From the NCBI RefSeq assembly GCF_018613325.1, contig NZ_JAGGQJ010000011.1:1-64000 (forward strand): a stretch of 64,000 bases of DNA. The letters run 5' to 3'. Each line of letters opens with the position of its first letter. Position 1 is the stretch's first letter. The notes below the pieces were generated by a model that worked only from the letters and a program-made list of their open reading frames with translations, had not been told where the DNA came from and did not search any database. The position numbers and the translations under genes were made by a program. Below are positions 34,604 to 42,863 of this stretch, piece after piece. This stretch comes from Bacillus sp. ISL-34 (GTDB lineage: Bacteria; Bacillota; Bacilli; Bacillales; DSM-1321).

Positions 34604-35170
34604 ATTAATTTTCAAAAAGCGGTGGCTGTAATTGTTGGTAGCTTTTTGGTAGGCATTGGAATCAATGGTTTTTTAGTTCCCCATCATTTAATAGATGGCG
34701 GCGTTATTGGGATTGCACTCATCCTTCATTATTTCTTTGGTTTTCAAACGGGGCTATCCATGTTGATCCTTAGTATTCCTATATTTTTATATGCCTGGTA
34801 CTATGAACGGCCTTTTTTCTATAGCAGCGTTCACGGATTGCTTTTGACATCCCTTTTTATGGATTGGCTTAATCCAATGAAAAAGCTCTTTTCCATTTCG
34901 ATACTGACAAGCTCTTTGATTGGCGGTGCCATCATCGGGTTGGGCATAGGTCTCATGCTTCGATATGAGACAAGCAGCGGGGGAACGGATATGTTAGCCA
35001 AAATCATCTCAAAATCTACCTCCATGGATATTGCATTGGCGATTATCATCATTGATACACTAATCATTTCAGCTGCAGCATTCACCTTGGGTATCGAAAT
35101 TTTCCTTTTTTCATGTGTGACGATCGTCATCATTGGACTGATCACTTCGCTGATGAAAGTGAGGGATTGA
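34604..35170 (+). CDS. YitT-family membrane protein
   Basis: Five or six hydrophobic helices with IVGSFLVGIGINGFLVPHHL and GLMLRYETSSGGTDMLA, the marks of the YitT membrane domain (DUF161); the soluble C-terminal DUF2179 domain of longer members is absent. No ATG exists at the 5' end: the only standard start is GTG at 34622, which lacks a binding site and would cut into helix 1. ATT at 34604 lies 4 bp after AGGTGA (34594-34599) and gives the natural N-terminus NFQKAVAVIVG, so I propose an ATT start with lower confidence. Function unknown. Confidence 0.75.
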   Translation: MNFQKAVAVIVGSFLVGIGINGFLVPHHLIDGGVIGIALILHYFFGFQTGLSMLILSIPIFLYAWYYERPFFYSSVHGLLLTSLFMDWLNPMKKLFSISILTSSLIGGAIIGLGIGLMLRYETSSGGTDMLAKIISKSTSMDIALAIIIIDTLIISAAAFTLGIEIFLFSCVTIVIIGLITSLMKVRD

Positions 35171-35178
35171 TTATATAA

Positions 35179-36039
35179 TCAGTTCCTTAAGATATGGGCA
35201 GCTTCATCTATTGCCCTTTGCAGCTTTTCGCTATTTTTGCTATACATCTCTTTAGCTTCCTTTGATTCCGTTCCGAGTGCAAACAACTCTAAGTCCGCTT
35301 GGCATTTTTTCAAGGTCGCGAGAATGAGAGGTTTTTCTTGTGGAGAAGGAACTTTAATTTTATCGTCATAAAGGTCCACAGTTAATTCCCCGTTAGAGTT
35401 AGCTTGACCAAGAAATACATTCTGGAGGGCTACACCCAACTTATCCAGTTCAGTATGAAGCCAATTACGGTTCAGTCCAATCGTGGAAAGCGGTTCATCA
35501 AGTATTCTTCCGTCCATAATGATGGTTTGTGGCTCCTTTACTGCAGCCACTGACAAGTTAAGGTCCTTAGGTGTTACAGGTTGATTTTGCTTCTTTAACA
35601 TTACGGAAAAATCCCCGTTCGCTTCCAATAAGGCAAACTCAACTTCAGAAAGATCGAAGACATCCTTCTTCCGGAGCAATCCTAACAATTCATCGATGGT
35701 ATATTTCTCTTTTTTTAAATTATCTTCCATGACTTTCCCGTCCTTGATCAAAACCGTTGCTTTGCCTTCCACAAGATCTCGGAAAGTTTTACTTTTTAGG
35801 GATATTGATCCTGCAATGAAGGGTGCTATGGCAAAAACGAGAATGGACAGCACACCATGCATAATATTGCCCTCCACTTTCGTAGCTAATTCTGCCCCTA
35901 TGTTACCAATGGTTATGCCCGTTACATATTCAAAAAAGGATAGCTGGGATAATTGTTTTTTACCTAGAACTTTTGTGATCAAAAATAGAACAATTAAAAA
36001 GAATAATGAACGCAAAATAATTTCTATCCAATCCGCCAT
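35179..36039 (-). CDS. DUF421 (YetF/YrbG) membrane protein
   Basis: 286 residues: three N-terminal helices (RSLFFLIVLFLITKVLGKKQLSQLSFFEYV), then the YetF soluble domain (GKATVLIKDGKVMEDNLKKE, TIIMDGRILDEPL). The C-terminal 60 residues (LATLKKCQADLELFALGTESKEAKEMY) resemble the DUF1657 protein encoded upstream, suggesting a fusion of a DUF1657-like tail. Such proteins are part of spoVA2mob-type spore clusters. Start at 36039 behind GGGGG; a TTG 6 bp upstream is less likely. Last gene of the cluster. Confidence 0.85.
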   Translation of the reverse strand: MADWIEIILRSLFFLIVLFLITKVLGKKQLSQLSFFEYVTGITIGNIGAELATKVEGNIMHGVLSILVFAIAPFIAGSISLKSKTFRDLVEGKATVLIKDGKVMEDNLKKEKYTIDELLGLLRKKDVFDLSEVEFALLEANGDFSVMLKKQNQPVTPKDLNLSVAAVKEPQTIIMDGRILDEPLSTIGLNRNWLHTELDKLGVALQNVFLGQANSNGELTVDLYDDKIKVPSPQEKPLILATLKKCQADLELFALGTESKEAKEMYSKNSEKLQRAIDEAAHILRN

Positions 36040-36069
36040 TGCCAAACACCCCCTGCTAGATCAGTGTTA

Positions 36070-36276
36070 TTAAAAACCCTTATACTGCGGTTCTTCCCGT
36101 TCTAACTCGCCCACACGCTTCTGTACATCCTCCATCACTTCATTCACCACCAGCATCGTTTCATGCAAGATGCGTTTAGATTCTTCATCTTGAGTCCGGA
36201 GTGCTAAGCTGGATAAGCCTGCTTCAACTCCTTTTAGGCTAGAGACACATTGTTTTACATCTGAAGCTATCGTCAT
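36070..36276 (-). CDS. DUF1657 protein (copy B)
   Basis: 68 residues, helical, fitting DUF1657: VKQCVSSLKGVEAGLSSLALRTQDEESKRIL and C-terminal EREEPQYKG. It lies between spoVAD and the DUF421 gene; DUF1657 proteins occur at both ends of spoVA2mob operons. GGAGGA precedes the ATG. It is a paralogue of the gene at 37641. Expressed most likely in the forespore; role unknown. Confidence 0.85.
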   Translation of the reverse strand: MTIASDVKQCVSSLKGVEAGLSSLALRTQDEESKRILHETMLVVNEVMEDVQKRVGELEREEPQYKGF

Positions 36277-36329
36277 GCAGTATCCTCCTTATCCTTACGG
36301 TCTAAAAATTATGGCTTGGAACACACCAA

Positions 36330-37349
36330 TCATGGTTGTGAATCACTGTCATATTCAATCGATACGGCATGGGCAATGCATGGGATCGTCTCACTTTGTT
36401 GAAAGGATAGGGGAGATAACAAGGCACCTGTAGCCACGACGAGCAATCGTTTTATTTCTCCCTTTTTCATGCGATTTAATAAGTGACCATAAACGACGGT
36501 GGCCGAACATCCTGGGCCGCTTGCCCCGGACAGGACCGGCTGACCATCCCTGTATATCATTAAACCGCAATCTTTATATTGCGCTTCTTTAATCGGCGTA
36601 CCATGTTTTTTAAATAATTCGAGAGAAACTTCATGTCCGATCTTTCCTAAATCCCCGGTCACTATTAAATCATAATAGGATGGGTCGAGGTTTCTTTCTC
36701 TTAAATGGGCTTCAATCGTATCTACAGCGGCCGGGGCCATGGCACCGCCCATGTTGAAAGGATCAGTCAAGCCCATGTCGATGACACGGCCTATCGTAGC
36801 CGAAGTGACCCTTGGGCCTTCCCCGGCACTGCTTAATAAAGCCACGCCCGCCCCCGTAACGGTCCATTGGGCTGTTGGAGGTTTTTGCCCTCCGTATTCA
36901 GTTGGGTAGCGAAATTGCTTTTCTACTGCCGCGTTATGACTTGATGCTCCTGTCAATAAGTACTCTGCCCCTTTGGTATTGACAAGGTATGCACCAAGAG
37001 CCAATCCCTCCATGGAGGTGGAGCAAGCGCCAAATAAGCCGAGAAATGGAGTTCCCAGTGTTCGGCAAGCAAAACTCGTAGGCGTTATTTGGTTGATAAG
37101 GTCGCCTCCAAGGAAAAATTGAATCTGTTCCTTCTGAAGACCCGCCTTTTCGATTGCTTTTGTACTCGCTTCTTCCAATAAGACTTTATGTGCCTTTTCA
37201 TAGGTATCTTGATTTATCCATAAATCGGAATGGAGAAGATCGAAATCATCCGCAAGCATACCGTCCGCTTCAAATGGCCCGCCGACGGTTCCTGTGGAGA
37301 TGATGACAGGCTTTTGATCAAACACCCATGTGCGATGCCCCGTAAGCAT
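36330..37349 (-). CDS. spoVAD: Stage V sporulation protein AD
   Basis: 339 residues of thiolase-like fold, a subunit of the SpoVA channel that moves dipicolinic acid into spores; SpoVAD binds DPA. Recognisable: LTGHRTWVF, GGDLINQITPTSFACRTLG, GLFGACSTSMEGLALGAYL, GVALLSSAGEGPRV, VVATGALLSP. Start at 37349. Its partner spoVAC upstream is degraded and no spoVAEb follows, so this gene may work with a complete spoVA operon elsewhere or be a relic. Confidence 0.93.
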   Translation of the reverse strand: MLTGHRTWVFDQKPVIISTGTVGGPFEADGMLADDFDLLHSDLWINQDTYEKAHKVLLEEASTKAIEKAGLQKEQIQFFLGGDLINQITPTSFACRTLGTPFLGLFGACSTSMEGLALGAYLVNTKGAEYLLTGASSHNAAVEKQFRYPTEYGGQKPPTAQWTVTGAGVALLSSAGEGPRVTSATIGRVIDMGLTDPFNMGGAMAPAAVDTIEAHLRERNLDPSYYDLIVTGDLGKIGHEVSLELFKKHGTPIKEAQYKDCGLMIYRDGQPVLSGASGPGCSATVVYGHLLNRMKKGEIKRLLVVATGALLSPLSFQQSETIPCIAHAVSIEYDSDSQP

Positions 37350-37364
37350 TATAAACCACCCCAA

Positions 37365-37550
37365 TGTCTGAGTATTGTCAGTGCTAAGATTAAACCAAGT
37401 AATAACATGAAAGATTTAGCCAATTTGACTATATTGCAGCCATTCCTAAACCGAAAACAAATATAGCGGCCCGAAAGCTTAAGTGGAACAAAGCCGCCAA
37501 TTCGGTCATACACCCCAAGTCCGGTATGTTACGGGCCCGTCCTGGCATTT
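37365..37550 (-). pseudogene. Remnant of spoVAC (truncated, frameshifted)
   Basis: Reading towards spoVAD, one frame gives GLGVYDRIGGFVP and, further on, CNIVKLAKSFMLLLGLILAL plus TILRHWGGL and a stop just before spoVAD. These match the order of SpoVAC blocks (GLGVYDKI, a VP segment, xxKLAG followed by the last helix). The neighbouring frame supplies IFVFGLG between them, so at least one frameshift plus internal deletions are needed, and there is no start codon. I read this as a decayed spoVAC. Confidence 0.65.
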
Positions 37551-37598
37551 TCGCGAAAATCTTGTCTTTGATATAGAAAAGAACTGAATGGATATAAA

Positions 37599-37629
37599 AA
37601 AAAGGCTGGTTGCCTAAACCAACCTTTTT
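37599..37629 (-). terminator. Terminator after the DUF1657 gene
   Basis: On the minus strand AAAAAGGTTGGTT (37629-37617) pairs with AACCAGCCTTTTT (37611-37599), followed by more T. It separates the first DUF1657 gene from the spoVAC remnant. Confidence 0.88.
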
Positions 37630-37640
37630 AATATGAATGA

Positions 37641-37844
37641 TTATTGCTTATATTGAGGTTCTTCGTTTTGAATCTCTTCAATGCGAGGAGTGATGCTGTC
37701 AACGATCGTTTGTGTCTGTTGCGCAGCTTGTTGGTAAAGTTGTTTCGCTTTCTCGTTATCTGTTGAAAGGGCGAAGGTTTCAAAGCTCGCTTGAGCACTT
37801 TTAAGCCCGGCTAAAGTTGTTTTGACATCGTTTATTACGGTCAT
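37641..37844 (-). CDS. DUF1657 protein (copy A)
   Basis: 67 residues: VINDVKTTLAGLKSAQASFETFALSTDNEKAKQLY and a C-terminal IQNEEPQYK, the same pattern as the copy at 36070. GGGAGG stands before the ATG. In spoVA2mob operons a DUF1657 gene is the first gene; here a terminator follows it, so it may now be expressed apart from spoVAD. Confidence 0.87.
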   Translation of the reverse strand: MTVINDVKTTLAGLKSAQASFETFALSTDNEKAKQLYQQAAQQTQTIVDSITPRIEEIQNEEPQYKQ

Positions 37845-37949
37845 ATATGAACCTCCCTAGTTTATTTATAACTTCTTTTATAGAGTAAGAAAAAAATGAG
37901 TATCTATACCTTCCAAAATTTTCTCTGAATGAGTTAACTATCTCAGTTC

Positions 37950-37971
37950 ATTAATCAAACGATTGATTAAT
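37950..37971. promoter_or_regulatory. Perfect 22-bp palindrome, TetR-operator-like
   Basis: ATTAATCAA (37950-37958), centre ACGA, TTGATTAAT (37963-37971). The same 16-bp core occurs, reverse-complemented, in the 28-bp palindrome at 40233-40260. Size and symmetry suit a dimeric TetR/AcrR-type repressor; no such regulator is in this window. Confidence 0.5.
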
Positions 37972-38036
37972 GGAGGGAATCAGGCAGAAGTGTAGTTAAG
38001 ATCATTCTTCACGCAAGTTGTTTTTTTGTTTAATTA

Positions 38037-38065
38037 TTGACTGAATTCAGAATTCTTAATATAAT
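38037..38065 (+). promoter_or_regulatory. Sigma-A promoter of the ammonium transporter operon
   Basis: TTGACT (38037-38042), 17-bp spacer, TATAAT (38060-38065). Predicted start near 38072, 17 bp before GAGGTGA. Confidence 0.8.
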
Positions 38066-38119
38066 TAGAAAACATAACGTGATAACGTGAGGTGATATGA
38101 CATTTATATTCGGGACGAT

Positions 38120-38515
38120 TTGTATAGTAGGGTTGTTTTTGAAATTTCATCTGAAGAAGTAATAAAAGGACTGCTATTTCACAAAAGCAAACAAGAGTCG
38201 GAAATTGAATCGATCAAAAGTAAAATATATAAATATGAGCAAAAACGAAGAGCTGAGGAAGCTTGGTATCAATCCCTATCACCATTTAAACGTTTTTTTA
38301 CAGGGCGTGCCCCAAGTCATCACCAGGCCGTTGAGCATTTGGTGAATGTTAAAGATAGATATAAAAAAATTGAGATGATAAAACAGAAGGTCGCTTTTTT
38401 AAATGAGATGATCGGTTTACTTGAAGCTGAACCGGAAAAACGGGAAATGAATTTACCATCAGAAATCATTAAAGAAATAATGGCCTGGCAGAAAGCGGAG
38501 GGAACGCCAAGATGA
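38120..38515 (+). CDS. Hypothetical coiled-coil protein upstream of amt
   Basis: 131 residues from TTG 38120; no recognised family. Rich in Glu, Lys and Arg with predicted coiled coil (KSKQESEIESIKSKIYKYEQ and the later MIKQKVAFLNEMIGLLEA). True start uncertain: the frame is open to 38096, and ATT 38102, 6 bp after GAGGTGA, would add IYIRDD. The only ATG with that binding site (38097) is in another frame and encodes a 21-residue hydrophobic peptide ending at 38162. It overlaps amt by 4 bp (ATGA), so it is cotranscribed and might influence the transporter. Confidence 0.65.
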   Translation: MYSRVVFEISSEEVIKGLLFHKSKQESEIESIKSKIYKYEQKRRAEEAWYQSLSPFKRFFTGRAPSHHQAVEHLVNVKDRYKKIEMIKQKVAFLNEMIGLLEAEPEKREMNLPSEIIKEIMAWQKAEGTPR

Positions 38516-39789
38516 CTCTAGAAACGTTAAACGCTGGCTTGGATACGGTTTGGGTGGTTTTGACAGCAGCCATGATTCTATTGATGGAGGGCGGCTTTGC
38601 TTTATTGGAGGCAGGGTTCGTCCGTACGAAGAATAATGTGAATATCATCATGAAGGTTTTTGCCGATATTACGATCGGAACGCTATGCTATTTCGTCGTT
38701 GGTTTTGGCTTAATGTATGGAGCGGATGTATTTGGAATCATTGGAGCAAGCGGCTTTCTGCTGAAAGGTGATTTGGCGCATATCGACCTTACGATTTCCA
38801 TCGATGCATTTTGGTTATTTCAAGGGGCATTCGTCATCGCCGTCATTTCCATCGTTTCGGGAGCAGTTGCAGAAAGGATCAACTTTCGGGCGTATCTTAT
38901 TTTTGTCGTAATGATGACGGCATTCATCTATCCGATTGCCGGTCACTGGGTATGGGGTGGTGGCTGGTTGAGCGGGTTGGGCATGCAGGACTTCGCAGGA
39001 TCTGCGGTCATTCATGCACTAGGCGGTTTTTCTGCACTTGCGGCTGCCATTGTAATTGGGCCGAGAGCAGGTAAATTCACTTCATGGGGGACTAGTTCCA
39101 TTTCGCTGCCGAGTAATCTTCCATTGGCATCTGTTGGGGCGTTCCTTTTATGGTTTGGCTGGTTTGGGTTTAATGCAGGAAGCACCTTGCAAGCTACGGA
39201 TGGACGCATTGGCCATATTGCCATTGTCACGATGCTCTCAGCTGCATCAGGGGGAGCGGCGACCTTGCTTTATACACTATTTAGGTATGGACGCTCGGAT
39301 GCCCCTTCCGTCATCAATGGCTCACTTGCAGGTCTTGTCGGGATTACGGCTGGCTGTGCATTCGTTAGTGATCTGGCGGCAATATTGATTGGAGCCGTTT
39401 CTGGAATGCTCATGTTAGCTGCGACAAATTGGTTGGAAGCCCGAAAAATCGATGATCCGGTTGGCGCCTTTCCCGTTCATGCGGCATCAGGGATGTGGGG
39501 GACGATAGCTGTAGGGCTTTTCTCCACTGAAAACGGATTGTTTGCCGGTGGGGGATGGCATTTGCTCGGAGTTCAAACATTAGGATTAGTGGTGTTATGC
39601 ATCTGGGGCTTTTCATTGACATGGCTCGTTTTTAAAGTTATAAATGTTTGGCTGCCTATTAGATCCACTGAAGAAGAGGAAGAACTTGGGTTGGATATCA
39701 GTTATCATGGCATCATGGCCACACATACCTCGCCCGAGTTCATCAAGGTAGAGGACTACTATAAGCAGGATGAAGAATTGACAAGGTAA
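38512..39789 (+). CDS. Ammonium transporter (Amt/Rh family)
   Basis: 425 residues, about eleven helices. DTVWVVLTAAMILLMEGGFALLEAG is the Amt start; ERINFRAYLIF, FAGSAVIHALGGFSALAAA with the first pore His, GWFGFNAGS and FPVHAASGMWGTIAVGLFS with the second pore His are family motifs. The cytoplasmic tail is acidic. No glnK/PII gene follows, unlike B. subtilis nrgAB; instead an unknown protein precedes it with ATGA overlap. Confidence 0.94.
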   Translation: MTLETLNAGLDTVWVVLTAAMILLMEGGFALLEAGFVRTKNNVNIIMKVFADITIGTLCYFVVGFGLMYGADVFGIIGASGFLLKGDLAHIDLTISIDAFWLFQGAFVIAVISIVSGAVAERINFRAYLIFVVMMTAFIYPIAGHWVWGGGWLSGLGMQDFAGSAVIHALGGFSALAAAIVIGPRAGKFTSWGTSSISLPSNLPLASVGAFLLWFGWFGFNAGSTLQATDGRIGHIAIVTMLSAASGGAATLLYTLFRYGRSDAPSVINGSLAGLVGITAGCAFVSDLAAILIGAVSGMLMLAATNWLEARKIDDPVGAFPVHAASGMWGTIAVGLFSTENGLFAGGGWHLLGVQTLGLVVLCIWGFSLTWLVFKVINVWLPIRSTEEEEELGLDISYHGIMATHTSPEFIKVEDYYKQDEELTR

Positions 39790-39832
39790 TGTGTATAATA
39801 CAAGATAGAATCAAGTAAGAGGTGAATTTTAA

Positions 39833-40060
39833 ATGGGTGCATGCAATCTTGATCATTCGCAGCAAGATGTCAGGCTCAAATTTGAGAGTCAAAAGGCATT
39901 TTTACCAACCGAACTGAGTCAAACATTAGATCGATATCTGGAAAAAGGGAATTCGCAGGAAACATTGAATGAACTATTTCATCTATTGAAGAAGTATGAC
40001 TTGTCTACCCATGAAGAACAGGAATCAAGAAACGAAAAGTTGAAACGGATAATGTTGTAA
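39833..40060 (+). CDS. Small hypothetical protein
   Basis: 75 residues with no family I recognise; helical, with FLPTELSQTLDRYLEKGNSQETLNELFHLLKKYDL-like amphipathic pattern. AGAGGTGAA precedes the ATG and a strong terminator follows, so it is very likely translated. Probably in the amt transcription unit (43 bp gap). Confidence 0.75.
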   Translation: MGACNLDHSQQDVRLKFESQKAFLPTELSQTLDRYLEKGNSQETLNELFHLLKKYDLSTHEEQESRNEKLKRIML

Positions 40061-40065
40061 ACGCG

Positions 40066-40099
40066 AAAGAACGGGAGTGCAAGGATACCCGTTCTTTTT
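40066..40099 (+). terminator. Terminator of the amt unit
   Basis: AAAGAACGGG (40066-40075) pairs perfectly with CCCGTTCTTT (40088-40097). Confidence 0.9.
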
Positions 40100-40232
40100 A
40101 TTTTAATCGCGGAATCTGACCCTATTTTATTTTATTCGGTGCATCAGTAATTGTTTTTTTAAAAGATACCAGGATTACATTTAAGGCAGCGAAAACATGA
40201 CTGTAACTGACAAGGGTTAAGTGGACCTTTAT

Positions 40233-40260
40233 AGATTTAATCAATCGTTTGATTAAATCT
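40233..40260. promoter_or_regulatory. Perfect 28-bp palindrome, operator-like
   Basis: AGATTTAATCAA (40233-40244), centre TCGT, TTGATTAAATCT (40249-40260). It is AT-rich and lacks a T tract, so it is not a terminator. Its core is the reverse complement of that at 37950-37971. Confidence 0.5.
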
Positions 40261-40303
40261 CATGTACTGACTACCAAGCCTTCAATAAATGCATGGAGAA
40301 GAT

Positions 40304-40334
40304 AAAAAAGCGGGAGCCCATAATGAGCTCCTGC
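40304..40334 (-). terminator. Terminator of the coiled-coil protein gene
   Basis: On the minus strand GCAGGAGCT (40334-40326) pairs with GGCTCCCGC (40318-40310), then six T. Confidence 0.8.
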
Positions 40335-40339
40335 CATCT

Positions 40340-40777
40340 TTAAAAGCCATCATCTGTTGCGGTGAAGGGAATGTTTAGGTTTCTTTCCACGGCCCGAAGT
40401 CTTTGATTCAGCCTGTTTAATCTATTCGTATGTCGTTGGTCCGCCTGACTTAGCCTGGTGATCTCCTGGTTAATGCGGTTCACTTCCCGATTTATCCGCG
40501 TGATTTCTTGGTTCTGCCGATTGAGTTCCCTCGTTTGACGCTCGTTTTGACGCTCAAGTTCCCGGACTCTTCTTTCAAGTTGTTGTGGCTGCCTTTCAAC
40601 ATCGAATTGGTCGGGCACCTGGCTATATGGATTTTCTTGTACCTGCTGAAGGTTCCAATCTTGCTGTGGCATATAATCAAATCGTTCAGGCTCTTGGAAA
40701 TATGGGTTAAAATCAGATTGAAAGTATTGGTGATTTCCATTTTGTTGTGGAAAAGGATAAAATCCGTATGAATACAT
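40340..40777 (-). CDS. Hypothetical coiled-coil protein
   Basis: 145 residues. N-terminal 50 residues are rich in Gln, Asn, Pro, Phe and Tyr (MYSYGFYPFPQQNGNHQYF), like a spore-coat or disordered surface segment. Residues about 65-130 are a long heptad coiled coil of Arg/Asn/Gln (repeats such as RQNQEITRINREVNRINQEI). A binding site AAGGAG lies before ATG 40777. No enzyme motif. A coat-associated role is only a guess from composition. Confidence 0.75.
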   Translation of the reverse strand: MYSYGFYPFPQQNGNHQYFQSDFNPYFQEPERFDYMPQQDWNLQQVQENPYSQVPDQFDVERQPQQLERRVRELERQNERQTRELNRQNQEITRINREVNRINQEITRLSQADQRHTNRLNRLNQRLRAVERNLNIPFTATDDGF

Positions 40778-40962
40778 GGTCAACTCTCCTTTTTAAAATC
40801 AGGATGGATACGTTATAACTTATGTAAGTTCTGGAGAAGTGACTAGGCGTTAGCCCATATTAGTGGGATGAAGGGGAAATTAACAGAAAAAATTTCAATA
40901 AATTTGCAGAAACCATCCGGTTCCTATATCGTTTAGGATAGGAGAAATTCTTTTAACCATCT

Positions 40963-40991
40963 TGAAACCAATTCCAAGGATAATCCGTATA
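40963..40991 (+). promoter_or_regulatory. Sigma-W-type ECF promoter of xpaC-yaaN
   Basis: TGAAAC (40963-40968), 17 bp, CGTATA (40986-40991): an exact match to the sigma-W consensus elements with spacing one longer than the most common 16. Located 35 bp before xpaC. Confidence 0.75.
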
Positions 40992-41026
40992 TAAAGAAAA
41001 GAGTGTAAGTCAGGAGTGTAATGATT

Positions 41027-41683
41027 ATGAATCGATTTCTTGCTGATTTTGTTCCGATATTGATTGCATTTCCAATGGTTTTGCCGGTTTGGATAATTAG
41101 CTATTTTGCATTGAATCAACCGTTTGCCCTGTCCGTTGTCATATCTTTAGCAGGAGGGGTGCTCGCATACTGGCTAAGTTCCGTATATTTTTCCTCAAGA
41201 TACCTCAAAAAACATGAATTGACGAGAAAAGAATATCAATATATAAAGAAAAATTTAATTGAAGCAAAACCGAAAATATGGCGGGTGCAAAAAGCACTAA
41301 TCTCTGTCAGGCATATCTCTTCTTTTAAACAGAGGAAGGATATGATTAAAATGATCAGGAAAATATATAGTCTGACAAAAAAAGAACCGAAGCGGTTTTA
41401 CCAGGCGGAACAATTTTATTATTCGCATCTGGATTCCGCCATGGAGCTTTCGGAGAAATATGTTTTTTTAGCACAGCAGCCAAAAAAGAATAGGGAACTG
41501 GAACTCTCCTTAACAGAGACTCGTAAAACCTTAAAGGAACTCACTCATACGATAGAAAAGGATTTATATAAAGTGATTGCCGATGATATCGATAACCTTA
41601 ACTTCGAATTGGATGTTGCTAAGCAGTCCATTAAAACGAGAAAAGAGTCACAAGTAATTGATGAAAGCAGGAGGTTAAAATGA
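41027..41683 (+). CDS. xpaC: XpaC-family membrane protein
   Basis: 218 residues: two N-terminal helices ([37 protein letters not shown]), then a long helical cytoplasmic part matching XpaC (5-bromo-4-chloroindolyl phosphate hydrolysis protein). Followed by yaaN with 4-bp overlap, as in B. subtilis. ATG codons at 41021 and 41027 are possible; the second is 10 bp after AGGAG (41012-41016). Sigma-W-type promoter upstream suggests an envelope-stress role. Confidence 0.85.
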   Translation: MNRFLADFVPILIAFPMVLPVWIISYFALNQPFALSVVISLAGGVLAYWLSSVYFSSRYLKKHELTRKEYQYIKKNLIEAKPKIWRVQKALISVRHISSFKQRKDMIKMIRKIYSLTKKEPKRFYQAEQFYYSHLDSAMELSEKYVFLAQQPKKNRELELSLTETRKTLKELTHTIEKDLYKVIADDIDNLNFELDVAKQSIKTRKESQVIDESRRLK

Positions 41684-42852
41684 ATAACAATGATCCAAAC
41701 CTGTTGAATAAAACGAACAATGCCAGTTTGATCGATGATCTTTTAGCCAATCCATTTGATGGGGTACAGGAGCTGGAGAAAGCATCTTCCCAGGAAGCGA
41801 AACCGGTTAAACTGATTGATGTCATTCCTGAAGAGAACAGGGCAAAGGCTTATCAGCTTGCCGAACAAATCGACCCAACGAATCATCAGGCGATGATTTC
41901 CTATGGAACACCCGCCCAATCAAAGCTCCTGACCTTTTCTAATTCCATGCTTGAGCATGTCCAGAAAAAAGATGTGGGTGAAGTGGGCAATATTATCAGT
42001 GATTTAATGAAAAAGTTAAACGAGCTGAGCCCGGATGAGCTAAAACCGGATAAGCCCTCTTTCTTTGCACGTATGTTCGGGAAGCTCTCGGGATCTGTAC
42101 AGGAGGTGCTATCCAAATATCAAAAAACTGGGGCCCAAATTGATCGAATCAGTGTGAAACTCGATCGGAGCAAGAATATCCTGTTATCGGATATCGTAAT
42201 CCTTGAAAAGCTATATGAAACGAATAAGGATTACTTCCAGGCATTGAATGTGTATATTGCAGCTGGGGAAATCAAACTCGAAGAAATCCATGAGAAAACG
42301 ATTCCGGAGCTAAGGAAGTCCGCTGAATCTAGCAATGATCAAATGAAGTTTCAAGAAGTCAATGATATGCTGCAATTTGCTGAACGGTTGGATAAAAGGC
42401 TTCATGATTTGAAATTGAGCCGTGAAATCACGATTCAAAGCGCACCGCAAATCAGGCTGATCCAAAACACGAATCAGGCACTAGTGGAGAAAATCCAATC
42501 TTCGATCATGACAGCCATTCCACTTTGGAAAAATCAGGTTGCGATTGCATTGACCCTAATCAGGCAAAGGCATGCTGTAGAAGCGCAAAAACAGGTTTCC
42601 AAGACAACAAATGACTTGTTATTGAAGAACTCTGAGATGCTGAAAACCAATACCATTGAAACGGCTAAAGAAAATGAGCGCGGACTTGTCGATATTGAAA
42701 CATTAAAGAGCACTCAAGCTAACTTGATTTCCACGCTTGAGGAAACCATGCGGATTCAAGAGGAAGGTAGGCATAAACGCCGACAAGCCGAACAGGAATT
42801 GGCATCAATGGAAAATGAACTGAAACAGAAACTTTTAGAGATAAAGGGATAA
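41680..42852 (+). CDS. yaaN: TelA-like toxic-anion-resistance protein YaaN
   Basis: 390 residues, TelA family (named from tellurite resistance). Central conserved blocks: [40 protein letters not shown] and [20 protein letters not shown]; the C-terminus is a coiled coil. Cytoplasmic; partner of XpaC by context (ATGA overlap). Family members are linked to resistance to membrane-acting agents; the mechanism is unknown. Confidence 0.92.
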   Translation: MNNNDPNLLNKTNNASLIDDLLANPFDGVQELEKASSQEAKPVKLIDVIPEENRAKAYQLAEQIDPTNHQAMISYGTPAQSKLLTFSNSMLEHVQKKDVGEVGNIISDLMKKLNELSPDELKPDKPSFFARMFGKLSGSVQEVLSKYQKTGAQIDRISVKLDRSKNILLSDIVILEKLYETNKDYFQALNVYIAAGEIKLEEIHEKTIPELRKSAESSNDQMKFQEVNDMLQFAERLDKRLHDLKLSREITIQSAPQIRLIQNTNQALVEKIQSSIMTAIPLWKNQVAIALTLIRQRHAVEAQKQVSKTTNDLLLKNSEMLKTNTIETAKENERGLVDIETLKSTQANLISTLEETMRIQEEGRHKRRQAEQELASMENELKQKLLEIKG

Positions 42853-42863
42853 GGGGAGATAAC

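Noticed and set aside
35696..36073. 125-codon plus-strand frame over the DUF421 gene
   Set aside because: Antisense to a recognised membrane gene with a good start; no features of its own.
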